From positions 5,139,009-5,203,008 of the forward strand of contig OZ026553.1 in assembly GCA_964020155.1 (NCBI GenBank): a DNA stretch of 64,000 nucleotides. Direction: 5' to 3'. A program made the translations under genes and the position numbers. The notes under the pieces are model-generated. The model ran no database searches and was not told the DNA's origin. It worked only from the letters and a program-made list of their open reading frames with translations. Positions 25,501 through 50,786 of the stretch are shown piece by piece (the stretch's first letter is position 1; every line of letters starts with the position of its first letter). The DNA comes from Chondrilla cf. caribensis. Taxonomy: Eukaryota > Porifera > Demospongiae > Chondrillida > Chondrillidae.

Positions 25501-25953
25501 CAAGCACATGTATCAATTCGCACAGACTCACCAGGATGTACGCACAGGTGGACATGTTGTATATGACCCTGTGGAGGTGGCCTGTGAAGGTTCTAAAGTA
25601 CTCGTTTATGGCCAAAATGGAGTGCAGGAGAGCGAACCCGATGATAATGAAGGTATTAGTCCACAATTTACAAGCCGTGCCTTCGGGGGTTGTGTACTTG
25701 AGCCCTGCAGGAAGAAATCGAATCTTATGCAACCGTGTAAAGTGAGGTGTGTTCATTATTATCAATACTTACATTGCGAAGCAGCAAAGGAACCATTTGA
25801 AAAATCCACTAGAGGCTTGACGGAGGAGACGTACACAGTGAATAAACCGGTAATGGCTACAATAATGTACGACGAGAGAGCCAACAACACGGGAGGAACA
25901 GCGGTGAAAATCGACCAAACACACGAGTCAGAGCTAACATCAGCCATTTTCAT
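22569..25953 (-). CDS. NRM: Nurim, inner nuclear membrane protein
   Basis: Nurim is a multi-pass inner-nuclear-membrane protein of the isoprenylcysteine methyltransferase-like fold; its biochemical role is not settled. Four exons read in phase: 25773-25953, 25532-25704, 24962-25129 and 22569-22838 (stop included), giving 263 aa against about 262 in vertebrates. The first ATG gives MKMAD; the ATG two codons later is equally plausible. Hydrophobic segments are spread through the protein. The most telling block is in the last exon, MYSHMRHPVWTLPCVVLWAV followed by GLDKEDREY, matching the conserved SHLRHPV...GLDQQDLRY block of vertebrate nurim. Exon 3 carries the conserved HTELLGLPQ segment. The last intron (about 2.1 kb) holds transposon remnants. 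The gene is head-to-head with ch-TOG, with 337 bp between ATGs. Splice sites are inferred by eye from GT-AG borders and phase. Confidence 0.9.
22905..23270 (+). mobile_element. Probable non-LTR retroelement 3' end with TCCTA tail
   Basis: The stretch ends in catttggctaaaggcttccc-like sequence, then taaataagc and a short tandem tail of about four tatcc units (23,239-23,262). A related copy, agccaatggctaaaggctcc followed by taaataagttaccctgatac, lies near 61,827-61,880, so this is a dispersed family. A conserved 3' end with a short tandem tail is typical of LINEs and LINE-dependent SINEs. No reverse transcriptase is visible, and the 5' boundary is a guess. Confidence 0.45.
23301..24400. other. 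Nurim intron 3, non-coding stretch
   Basis: I find no gene. The part at 23,450-24,080 is GC-richer, single-copy sequence without a useful open frame. From about 24,085 it becomes TACG/TATA-type simple repeat, as in many introns of this window. Confidence 0.4.
24402..24885 (+). mobile_element. Degenerate non-autonomous hAT-like DNA transposon
   Basis: The element starts caggggcggcgg and ends ccgccagccctg, an imperfect terminal inverted repeat of the CAGGGGCGG type seen in hAT elements. The flanks (tacgtac on both sides) lie in simple repeat, so an 8-bp target duplication cannot be proved. Inside, an ATG at 24,698 opens a short frame rich in S and P followed by KFHSAKSFKFPKR. This resembles the region before a zinc finger in some hAT transposases, but the frame breaks off, consistent with a deletion derivative. 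It sits in intron 3 of nurim. Confidence 0.5.
25155..25285. repeat. Minisatellite, about 22-bp unit x6
   Basis: The unit gggtaccatcacatgtaaca, followed by ggt or tgc, repeats about six times. It lies in nurim intron 2, immediately upstream (in gene orientation) of the acceptor of exon 3. Confidence 0.9.
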
Positions 25954-26290
25954 CGGAAAAAATTAAGTGGTCGATGTCGGTTCACGTTTTTTGTCCGTCT
26001 TTTCCCGTTAGATTCCAGATTCAAAATCTGCTTACGCATCTTGGCGCCATTTTCAAGGGTTCGAAGGCCTTCACTGTGCACCGTGTCCGCTCTATCTTCT
26101 CTAGTTCAGGTTTGAGGTGAGTTTGCTTGTCTGGCTGTATGCACTCGTGAAATATACATATTCGCGTCTTCCTTCTGCTTGTACTATCCACACTCGTTGC
26201 CTCCGAGACAGAATATGCGAGTTAATTCGCGAATTAGTGTACTGTTTCGTTATTCTCTTTTGGGTAGTGTAGTGAAGAAAACACATCACA
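25954..26290. promoter_or_regulatory. Divergent promoter region, NRM / ch-TOG
   Basis: The 337 bp between the two start codons must hold both promoters and 5' leaders. No TATA box is obvious. The arrangement suggests a shared bidirectional promoter; this is inferred from position only. Confidence 0.5.
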
Positions 26291-42756
<16,466 letters not shown>

Positions 42757-43297
42757 CCCTCCCCTAGACTGTCAGATGAACTAGAACAGCCACTCTTGAT
42801 TTGTGTATGTGATTCACTTAACATTAATTGCTCATTGTTGTGTTGCAGCTGGTGCTGCATACATGTTGCCATGTGCACTTGTGCCTATGTACGTACGTAC
42901 ATGTGTATTTGTGTAGTCTTGTCCATATTATCATCAAACACAAGTAATTGACATTGATAGTAATCATCACAATACCATGATTGCAAATAAAATAATAATT
43001 GTATAAATATACATGCAAACAATATCGACAAAGTTCACACAATAGTAATCGTCAAACTATTATAAACAATTGCAATAATAATCTCAAATTATAAGTTACT
43101 ATAATACTGCAGTGAAAACACCCACAACCGTGCAGCTTCACATAATAATTATAGTTTGCATATAGCTAGCTGTATATACTCACATACACATATGTACATA
43201 TTGGGTGAATGTGTGTACTGCAGACTGATGTACAGCTAGCAACATACAAGACTGCATACAGTGAAAGTGCACCTTGACAGCACACACACATGCACAG
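42757..43297. other. Convergent intergenic region
   Basis: AT-rich sequence lies between the convergent ends of ch-TOG (+) and the FYVE-like gene (-). It should hold both 3' UTRs; aataaaataataatt-type A/T tracts are present (about 42,986-43,000). I see no gene. Confidence 0.5.
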
Positions 43298-44878
43298 CTA
43301 AATGGATTGCATGTCTGACGAAAATAGTAAAAGCTTAGCGCCTATAATCCGTCTGGTCTGCTCGCAGCCGTCAATAGTGGTGGAGGATGCAATGTGTCTG
43401 TTACACTTGTTGAGCTGGGCCATGCAAAACTTCAAGACGTGACCTCTCATGATATTTGGATATGATGCTGTGTACGAATCGGGTTTGGGGATGTGTAATC
43501 GCCCCGCTTTCATTTCCATTTTGACGAAATTTGACGATTTTGCCAAGTGTTCCTCACTGGATTCTCCTTCGATCATTAACACCTCGTCAAGCTCTTCCCT
43601 CACAATTTCTTCAATCCCTTTGATGTGCTTGAGAACATCTGTCAGGTTGGGATAGCCATCAGTCAGGGAGATCAACTCGAACGTCAGCTGCTGGACCACG
43701 ACGTAGACCATTTCCAAGGCAGACAAGCTTTTACTCTTGAGAACACTCTTGTGGTTCACCTTTGGGAGGAACTTCACCACATGTACCTGGTTCTCACGGA
43801 ATTGCTTGATGTGTATGGAGTGAAACGTCTGGCAGCTGTGGTACAAGTTGTTGGTGATCTTTTGTTGACGTACGGTCTTTCCGCCATCAAAATGTTTCAA
43901 TCGTAGCGTCAGGTCCGCTAACACCTTGAAGGAATCTTCCAAATTACAGTGAAGACGCGAAATGTCTTCCTTCACAACAGACGATGGTGTTTCGCCCCTC
44001 CTCTTCACCTCCTCACACTCATCCAATAGCTCTTTGTATCGTTGCAGACATATGGACACAATGCTCTGATTCTTGCTAAACTTTTCGTGAAATGCTGTTA
44101 GGTTTTCGCTCAGTAAGTCTTCCTCGCTTCTTGGCTCAGGACACTCACCGATTGTGGCAACTTGTGGTACAGAATGGTCGGGAGCATGTGGTTTTAACCT
44201 CTCCACGCATCGGTCACACGTTATCACATGTGTGTATGCTGAAGGCTCAACAACGGGGTCGTTCACACCGGGGATACACCACTGTGCTTGCCCCTCACGA
44301 TCAAGGAAGATTATAAATTGTTTCTGAGCGTGTCTGTTGCAGTGGATGAACCCGCACAGTCTGCAGTGAATCTTGTGGTTCATCAGCCCGCCAAAGGGCT
44401 TGTTGCAATGGTAGCAGGTCTTTGAATTCTCCTGATGAGGCCACTTCGTTGACTTCAGACCGTCTGGTACTCCGGGAAGCGTCCTTGAGAAGTGGTGTCG
44501 TGACTTCTTGTCCCCATAAGTCTTCAGCAAGAGGCTGAGTTGGGCTAGGATGATCTTACCCACATACTGTCTGTTCAAATCCGACATCAAATTTGCTGCC
44601 TTGTTAGTGGGGCCATGGTTTCTGTTACGAAACTCTCTTCTCCATCGAATAAATTCGCTGCTCAATTCTCCTACTTCGCCTATCCTCTGGAAAGTCGACT
44701 CATCTGGTGGTTCTTCACTGTTCGAACGCCTCGTTTTATCCGTCATTTTTCCGGTGGAAGAACTCCGAACGACCTCAGCCGACGACTCCATTGACTTCGA
44801 CCCGGAGGTTTCGATGAGAGATTGGACACTTCTTCGTACACCATTGAAAAAACCATTGGACTCACTCGGGGAGGCCAT
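43298..44878 (-). CDS. FYVE-like zinc-finger protein, single exon
   Basis: A 526-aa intronless frame with its first ATG at 44,878. Residues 1-60 are Ser-rich. Residues 155-224 form a FYVE-type double zinc finger: C155-x2-C158, then HKIHCRLCG carrying C172-x2-C175, then C180-x2-H183, and after a loop C221-x2-C224. FYVE domains bind phosphatidylinositol 3-phosphate on endosomes through a basic R(R/K)HHCR motif. Here the motif is the weaker NHKIHCRLCG and the sixth ligand is His instead of Cys, so lipid binding is uncertain. The rest (about 260-526) is charged and helical, with short coiled-coil-like stretches. An early-endosomal role of the rabenosyn type is possible but I cannot name the orthologue. 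The ATG lies 101 bp after the MRPS12 stop on the same strand. Confidence 0.8.
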   Translation of the reverse strand: MASPSESNGFFNGVRRSVQSLIETSGSKSMESSAEVVRSSSTGKMTDKTRRSNSEEPPDESTFQRIGEVGELSSEFIRWRREFRNRNHGPTNKAANLMSDLNRQYVGKIILAQLSLLLKTYGDKKSRHHFSRTLPGVPDGLKSTKWPHQENSKTCYHCNKPFGGLMNHKIHCRLCGFIHCNRHAQKQFIIFLDREGQAQWCIPGVNDPVVEPSAYTHVITCDRCVERLKPHAPDHSVPQVATIGECPEPRSEEDLLSENLTAFHEKFSKNQSIVSICLQRYKELLDECEEVKRRGETPSSVVKEDISRLHCNLEDSFKVLADLTLRLKHFDGGKTVRQQKITNNLYHSCQTFHSIHIKQFRENQVHVVKFLPKVNHKSVLKSKSLSALEMVYVVVQQLTFELISLTDGYPNLTDVLKHIKGIEEIVREELDEVLMIEGESSEEHLAKSSNFVKMEMKAGRLHIPKPDSYTASYPNIMRGHVLKFCMAQLNKCNRHIASSTTIDGCEQTRRIIGAKLLLFSSDMQSI

Positions 44879-44979
44879 TTTATGTCACGTGCGTATCGGT
44901 TGACTAGATACTGTACGATTTGGAAATCAGCAATGTACCGACAGACACTTTACACGCAGTATAATTAGCAAGCTTTCTA

Positions 44980-45887
44980 CTAGTGCATGCAGTCATACTT
45001 CCCCCGTATCACCTTCAGTTTTACCCCAGGTAGGTCCTGTGTTCTACTGGGTTCTACCAAAACAACATTGTGATCCTGTAAGGTGTGTCTCTCTCCTGGA
45101 ATGTAGGCAATTGCTACTTTGCCATTGCTCAAACGGACACGACAACACTTCCTCTGAGCAGAATTGGGTTTCTTGGGTTTACGGTTCATGAGTTGAAGAA
45201 TCACCCCTTTCATCTGAGGACGGGGTCCAATTGGACCTCTTTTCTTCGGTTTCTTCTTTACCGATCCCTTTCTCATGATCTGGTTGAGGGTCCTTAGGCA
45301 GCAGCTGCTAGTGTGGAGCTGGGTTTGAGGAGCCGAGTACACTCTGAGGGCATCTGTGCATACATAGGGATGACATATCTACCAACAAAATTTATTATGC
45401 ATGAGTGTGCATGTGTGTTCGTGTGTGTGTGTTGAATGAGCATGTATACAGGTTCATGCATGTATATTTGCTAGTTCAAAGCTACGGATTCATTCAATAT
45501 CTTAGTTATCAAAGGACATCGATCCAAACCTAGTGAGTTTGCTACTTGTAGCTGATATCAAATCTCACCATGCATGTAAGCCCTTAGCTACAAGAATAAT
45601 TCGAGCAATTAACATGGTGTTATATACGTGTATATGTGATATACAACCTGATAGCACAATGACATGAGTAGGCTTGGCTCAGACATACACATAAATTGAA
45701 GACTTCAAGAGTGTCCTATACCCTCAGTAAACCCGCCATACCAGATATTTAAAACAAACGCATTTACGAGGTAGGCTAAATAAATATACAAATAAGTGGG
45801 CCTATGCATATATAAAATAAGTTATCCATTCGAAAACTTACTGCAAAATAATGATGTTAGCTTTGCGGAGAGGGATAGTGCAGCCAT
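44980..45887 (-). CDS. MRPS12: Mitochondrial ribosomal protein uS12m
   Basis: uS12m sits at the decoding centre of the mitochondrial small ribosomal subunit. Two exons, 45842-45887 and 44980-45341 (stop included), join in phase 1 (A|TG) to give 135 aa, against 138 in human. Residues 1 to about 30 ([14 protein letters not shown], then Ser/Thr/Cys-rich sequence) fit a cleavable mitochondrial targeting peptide. The mature part has the family hallmarks: TLNQIMRKG, the [20 protein letters not shown] segment, [18 protein letters not shown] and [19 protein letters not shown]. The conserved PNSA and PGV loops that contact the decoding site are intact. The second exon also opens with an in-frame GTG, but the upstream exon with a consensus gtaagt donor explains the start better. 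Confidence 0.95.
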
Positions 45888-46063
45888 TTTATGACTAATG
45901 TTCCGATCCAACTTGCCGTCGCTAAATTGGACATTGAAATGCGAACATTCAGCGGTTTAATGGTATGGGAAATTTCGTCCAATCGTGTGTTTGATGGAAA
46001 GGACCAATCCGTTTTCTCTGAGCGCGAAATACAGAATATCGTACGGAATTTGTTTCGCTGGAG
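45888..46063. promoter_or_regulatory. Bidirectional MRPS12/NF-YA promoter with three CCAAT boxes
   Basis: Only 176 bp separate the two divergent start codons. The stretch holds one reverse CCAAT (attgg, 45926-45930) and two forward CCAAT boxes (45979-45983 and 46004-46008). CCAAT is the binding site of the NF-Y trimer, whose A subunit is encoded by the gene on the right. Transcription starts are unknown, so some boxes may lie in the 5' UTR. Confidence 0.6.
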
Positions 46064-46358
46064 ATGGACGTCTCTGAAACTGGCGGCAGCGAAAAGTCCC
46101 TAAACTCAGCTTTAGAACTCAGTGATACAAGCCAGTCTGTTCCTTCCCAGACCAACTCGCAATTCTTGATATCTGACGCTATACTACAAGCATTACATCA
46201 ACAACAAAGTCAACAACCAGCTCAGCTTCAAGAAACTACATGGACTTCAGCTCCTCAGAGTACAACTGATTCGAACTTAACATCGAGCATTGCTGGTCTT
46301 AGTCAGACTAATTTGTTACTTGTGAGTACTATTGGATGCTGTTGTCAATTAGCTATTG

Positions 46359-46441
<83 letters not shown>

Positions 46442-47559
46442 GCACACACACATACTCCCATACACACAAATGCAATGACTGTATTCACTCAAGTACTTCA
46501 AACATCTTGTCTATGTTCGGATACTTTGGTCCTCATACCTAGCTGCTTCAATCGATCAGTGGCAGTAATCCTGGAGGGAGGTCCAGTGATGGCGAGGAGG
46601 AAGAACCACTGTACGTCAATGCTAAACAGTATCACAGAATCTTGAAGAGACGACAACAGAGAGCTAAACTTGAACAGGAAGGAAAGATCCCCAAACAAAG
46701 AACAGTATGTCAGGATTGTGCATGAGAATGGAGACTGGGTGACCTTTTCTTGGAGCTACTTAATCTCATGTCACCAGACCTTACTCCTCCCAGCAATAAA
46801 CTCTGGAAACTTTAGACTACAAGTTACTATCCACTCTCAGAGAGCTATGTAGTTCCCTATTTGGAATCCGATTTTGGTTTGTATGCTTCTGAGTTTAATA
46901 TTTCAGTTAAGAGATAGCTCTTCACAGTACATAGTATGTATATTGGACACTAGCACCCTATGTGGTGGTGACACTTCACACTGTTCTCCCCTAATCCCCG
47001 AGAGTTACGTCAGTGAGACTAAAGTACTCATTAGAAATATTCACTTTCATTATCTCACTCTGTATTATAAGGACAGTTTCATTATCATGTTATCCCATTC
47101 AAGTATTATGTTAGAAGATAGTTGACATGCTAAGCCTTAATGGATTGATGTCTATATTTGGACAATTACACACATCACTTGTTGGCAAAATATCTGCAAC
47201 GATTTGCCCTCTTGGGCTTCTTAAGGCAAAGTTTAGACATGTAGTTTTGTAAACTTTGCCTCAAGAAGCCCAGGAGGGCAAAACGTTGTAATTATTTTGC
47301 CAACTAGTGACGTGTGTAATTGTTCAAAGTATAGACATCAACCCATTCAAGTAAATGTTACTCTGATGAAGTGTACTCACTCACACATGAGTGTCTTCTA
47401 TTCTTTCAGAAATATCTTCACGAATCAAGACACAAACATGCCCTTCGTCGAAACCGTGGACAAGGTGGGAGGTTTGTGTCTAAAGTTGGACAGAAACAGA
47501 GCAGTAGTTCTTTACTCATGACGGCGAAGATTGCTTCAACTGTCCCCAACCTCCAGTAG
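46064..47559 (+). CDS. NFYA: NF-YA, CCAAT-binding factor subunit A
   Basis: NF-YA gives the NF-Y trimer its CCAAT specificity. Three in-phase exons, 46064-46321, 46543-46704 and 47410-47559, encode 189 aa, much shorter than the roughly 320-350 aa of vertebrate forms. Residues 1-86 are rich in Q, S and T, as expected of a shortened activation domain. The conserved core is complete: PLYVNAKQYHRILKRRQQRA (A1 helix, binds the NF-YB/NF-YC dimer), linker KLEQEGKIPKQR, then KYLHESRHKHALRRNRGQGG (A2 helix and DNA-contacting GRF turn). Usual A2 residues RHRHAMARKRGEGG appear here as RHKHALRRNRGQGG, a conservative variation. Intron 1 has a (CA)n run and intron 2 a foldback element. An upstream in-frame-looking ATG at 45,891 belongs to another frame. 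Confidence 0.93.
46360..46460. repeat. (CA)n microsatellite, NF-YA intron 1
   Basis: A near-pure CA run of about 75 bp with a degenerate tail. Confidence 0.96.
47137..47352. mobile_element. Foldback (long-TIR) MITE in NF-YA intron 2
   Basis: This element of about 215 bp is almost entirely one imperfect palindrome. Left arm blocks attgatgtctata, caattacacacatcac, tttgccctcttgggcttctt and aggcaaagttta reappear as reverse complements in the right arm. The centre is a short gacatgtag spacer. A target duplication cannot be fixed by eye. It has no coding capacity. Confidence 0.8.
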
Positions 47560-47775
47560 AGGTTGACCGTCGTATTATTCTGTCATCTCATTTGTTTTTG
47601 TGTATGTACTTCTTGTCGTGTTATATTTTAATGCTGGTACAAGCATGCACTATCATTTGATGCACATGTGTGTCCAACTCCTGAGAATTGCAAATATTGT
47701 ATTATCACATGAACTACTACAATTCTTACTATTTGTCTCCGGCGTACGTAGTATTATATTAGATAGACCGTAGCA

Positions 47776-47783
47776 TGACGTCA
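47776..47783. promoter_or_regulatory. CRE-like site upstream of the first Pro-rich paralogue
   Basis: The perfect palindrome tgacgtca (CREB/ATF consensus) lies about 60 bp before the ATG at 47,844. A catgtgac E-box-like motif follows within 10 bp. Confidence 0.4.
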
Positions 47784-47843
47784 TTATCATGTGACAGTCA
47801 TGTGGACATTATAGGAATAATAATAGGAAATAAATAATAAAAT

Positions 47844-48977
47844 ATGGTGCGCACGGATAAAAAGGCTTGTTTAGAGTACTTCAAGTACAAGGTGGATCGA
47901 AAAGAAGCCAGGCAACTCAAGGTAAAGTTTGTTTGACAAGTGAGATCAAACACGGTTCGTGTTTAGTCCGTATCTATAGTGTTTCGAGTCTGACACCCAT
48001 GGGCAGTGTACTTTCTCTACTTTACATCAATTTTGAACATTTATCTGATGTCATCAAGCATTAAAATATAGGATATTGTACGTACTGTGATTATGAGAAG
48101 CCATAGAGTAACCATTCGCATGTTTACATTTGCACTCCAAATAATACAATTTGTCTCTCTTCACAGTTGTCTGTAATCAATTGACTAATAGTTGTCTGTG
48201 TACTTTATTACATTCAAATGTTTAATATACCTTTTGTATAGTGTATCGGTAGTATCTGTTGTGTCAATTGTCCTTCTGACTGGAGACCATGTCTGACTAT
48301 GCAGGGCTAGTGGTCCCTCATCAATCTTGGTTAATATGCTTACTTTGTTTACATCTTGTTCATAGCCATGATATGAGTTTTATGAGTTTTATTATGAGTT
48401 TTAGGTTTTCTGGTTTGTAAATATACTAGAGAGAAAGTAAAGCTCAGACCAAGAAGTCTCGCCTGCATGCTAAAGCCACAGAAGCCCTCCTTCGTGGTAA
48501 GCTAAAGAAAGCAGCTAAGTTGAAGGTGCATTAGATCCAGCTGTGTAATAGATATTTGATGTCACTGAGCTATGTTGTCTCTAGGCTAAAGCTCACAAGA
48601 AACAGTTGAAGATTGAAGAAGGAAGGCTCAAAGTTGAACTGTTACGCGAGGCTTATGGTCTTGAGTTGGATGACTCTGAATCCTCTACTCATTCCTCAAG
48701 GAGGTCCCTTTCTGAGCAAGATGGTATGTAGTGAGATTGAAAGTGAATTTGATTTGGTTATCATGCACTTGGTGGCTGTCTTGTGTGTGTAGTGAACCGG
48801 TCAATGGACCTAAATGACTCTCAATCCTTACCAGATGGACCAGTAATCCCCACTCCACCACAAGGACCAGTAGTCCCCACTCCACCACAAGGACCAGTAA
48901 TCCCCACTCCACCACAAGGACCAGTAATCCCCACTCCACCACAAGAGTCATCAATTGGAATGGACGTCTCTCCTTAG
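47844..48977 (+). CDS. Charged helical/Pro-rich family, paralogue 1
   Basis: I do not recognise this family. Four exons, 47844-47921, 48448-48525, 48585-48723 and 48793-48977, read in phase to 159 aa. Exons 1-3 encode a Lys/Arg/Ala/Glu-rich, probably alpha-helical segment (RLHAKATEALLRGKLKKAAK, then AKAHKKQLKIEEG). A Ser-rich hinge follows. Exon 4 has four repeats of GPVIPTPPQ. Intron phases (0, 0, 1) and the motif A-x-L-R/H-G are the same in the two genes downstream, so the three are tandem duplicates. No signal peptide, membrane segment or known catalytic motif is visible. A basic helix with a Pro-rich tail suggests a binding or scaffold role, but that is a guess. Confidence 0.75.
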
Positions 48978-49146
48978 AGGAGTCATGTGCAGTTTTTAAT
49001 GAAAATATAGTTTACCAAATCAAAGATAGTGAATTGTATGTTTAACTCCAAGCATTTCATCAATCGCTCAAAAACACATTAAGCATTCATTTCTTCAATC
49101 ATCATCAATGACATAATTTCAGTGCTGTTTGTTGTCCGCCAAACAG

Positions 49147-49157
49147 CGATCACGTGA
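49147..49157. promoter_or_regulatory. TCACGTGA palindrome before paralogue 2
   Basis: An extended E-box, gatcacgtgact, lies directly before the ATG at 49,164. bHLH-zip factors (USF/MITF/TFE class) bind CACGTG. Related sites occur near 44,884 and 54,431. Confidence 0.4.
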
Positions 49158-49163
49158 CTTAAA

Positions 49164-50342
49164 ATGTCTGACGAAAGCAGTGACTCAAGTTCTAGCAGTG
49201 ATGAAGAAAAGGGTGTTTATGATGAACGTAAACTCAAGAAAATTGCTCGAAAAGAAGCCAAAGCACTAGAGGTAATGGTTCTGGAATATTTTGTGTCGTT
49301 TTTGTGACACAAAACTATTGAATACCATTTAAACTATGTTAAACCGTAGACCGTAGATCTATGGTTAAACTAGACCTGGATCAACTTCCCATGAAGACAT
49401 TTGTGATTGGTATTTTTGAATAGCGTTCTAATTACTTTGTAGAAGGAAGCTCGACTTCGTGCCAAAGCAAGTGATGCTGCACTTCGTGGAAAACGTGATA
49501 AAGCCGAAAAACTAGAGGTTTCTTGGAGTACACCACACACACACACACACACACACGTGGCAATATATGAATATACACAGAAGCTTGTCCTTTGTAGGCC
49601 AAAGCACAAAAAGTACACCGCAAGGCAGAAAAGGCCAGGCTAAAAGTGGAAAAGTTTCGTGAACACGGCCATCATGGATGTAAGGGTTACCATTCCTCTG
49701 AGACATCTCATCGTGAGTAATTGTAACGACATTGATCTGGATTTTATAGCTGTACATCCTCACTTTTTTGGTTGGACACGTGTTCCACTGTTAAAGACTA
49801 CACAGAATGACATACAGTGAAACCTTGCTAATCATTATATGAAGTACAGTCACCATACATAAATATGGTAAGAGGCACTCCATAATCCAACAACCTCCTA
49901 ATCCAACATTATTCTCAGGTCCCATTGAGTGTCGGATTAGAGAGGTTTCACTGTTAAAGACTACACATAATGACTTTGCTTTTGACCACCTCTGATGCTG
50001 ATGGGTAATGTCGCTTTGCTTTTCTTCTGTCCAGATGTGCCGTCAACCTCACAAGGGTACCCACCTGATCATCCGCAATCGCAAGCTGTTAATCTGCCTC
50101 CTGGTGGATCATCACCCTCGCCTCAATCATCAGCCGTCTACCCACCCCCACAATCGTCAGCTGTCTATCCGCCCCCACAATCATCAGCCGTCTATCCACC
50201 CCCACAATCGTCAGCCGTCTACCCACCCCCTCAGACCACTCCTTATCCACCTGCACAATCAATGCAATCCCCGGAGAAGCCATATCATGGTTCACCACAC
50301 CCACCTCCATACTCCTCATTGCCACAGGCTTACCCTCCCTAG
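49164..50342 (+). CDS. Charged helical/Pro-rich family, paralogue 2
   Basis: Four exons, 49164-49271, 49443-49517, 49598-49712 and 50035-50342, give 201 aa. The N-terminus is acidic and Ser-rich (MSDESSDSSSSSDEEKG), then basic helical (KLKKIARKEAKALE; ARLRAKASDAALRGKRDKAE; AKAQKVHRKAEKARLKVEKF). Exon 3 ends with a His-containing stretch (HGHHGCKGYH). Exon 4 encodes a Pro-rich tail with four SSAVYPPPQ repeats followed by YPPAQ, HPPPYSSLPQAYPP and a stop. Tyr-Pro-Pro tails of this kind are found in many otherwise unrelated proteins, often mediating weak multivalent contacts. Exon number, phases and the LRGK core tie it to the flanking genes. The function is unknown. Confidence 0.78.
49815..49953. 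mobile_element. pogo/Tc1-mariner-type MITE (copy 2)
   Basis: This 139-bp element begins cagtgaaaccttgctaatca and ends gagaggtttcactg. Its interior (aagaggcactccataatcca, tctcaggtcccattgagtgt) is the reverse complement of the element at 33,189-33,365. It lies in intron 3 of paralogue 2. Confidence 0.72.
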
Positions 50343-50786
50343 ACACAACCACAGGTGTCGCCCTACCACACCCTCATTTCCATAGGTGTATCCCTTTGAC
50401 ACACATCCTGCCTCATCACCCTTTTGAGTGACCTCAACAGCTGTCTGTCCACATGACTACCTCAATTATTATCACTTAGACTGTATGAATCCTGTGTTCA
50501 GCATCCTGTGTTCAGCATGCGTTTTTTGTAAATAAGTATTACATTGCGGTATTTATGTGACTGGCGCTGCATCCGCTCGTCCGTCACGAGGTCAGTCGAC
50601 CTTTCGTAGCTTCTCGTCTCTGTGGAACGGTCGCTGGGAAGACCCGGTACGGGTGGATGAGTGTGCATGACGTAATGAGATAAAAATAACTTCGTCATGT
50701 GCTTTTACCTATAAAGGTCAGTGATCGAAGGAGAATTGGATCTTTGAAACGTTTGGAACACTTATACAACAGAGATACCCGAGGAT

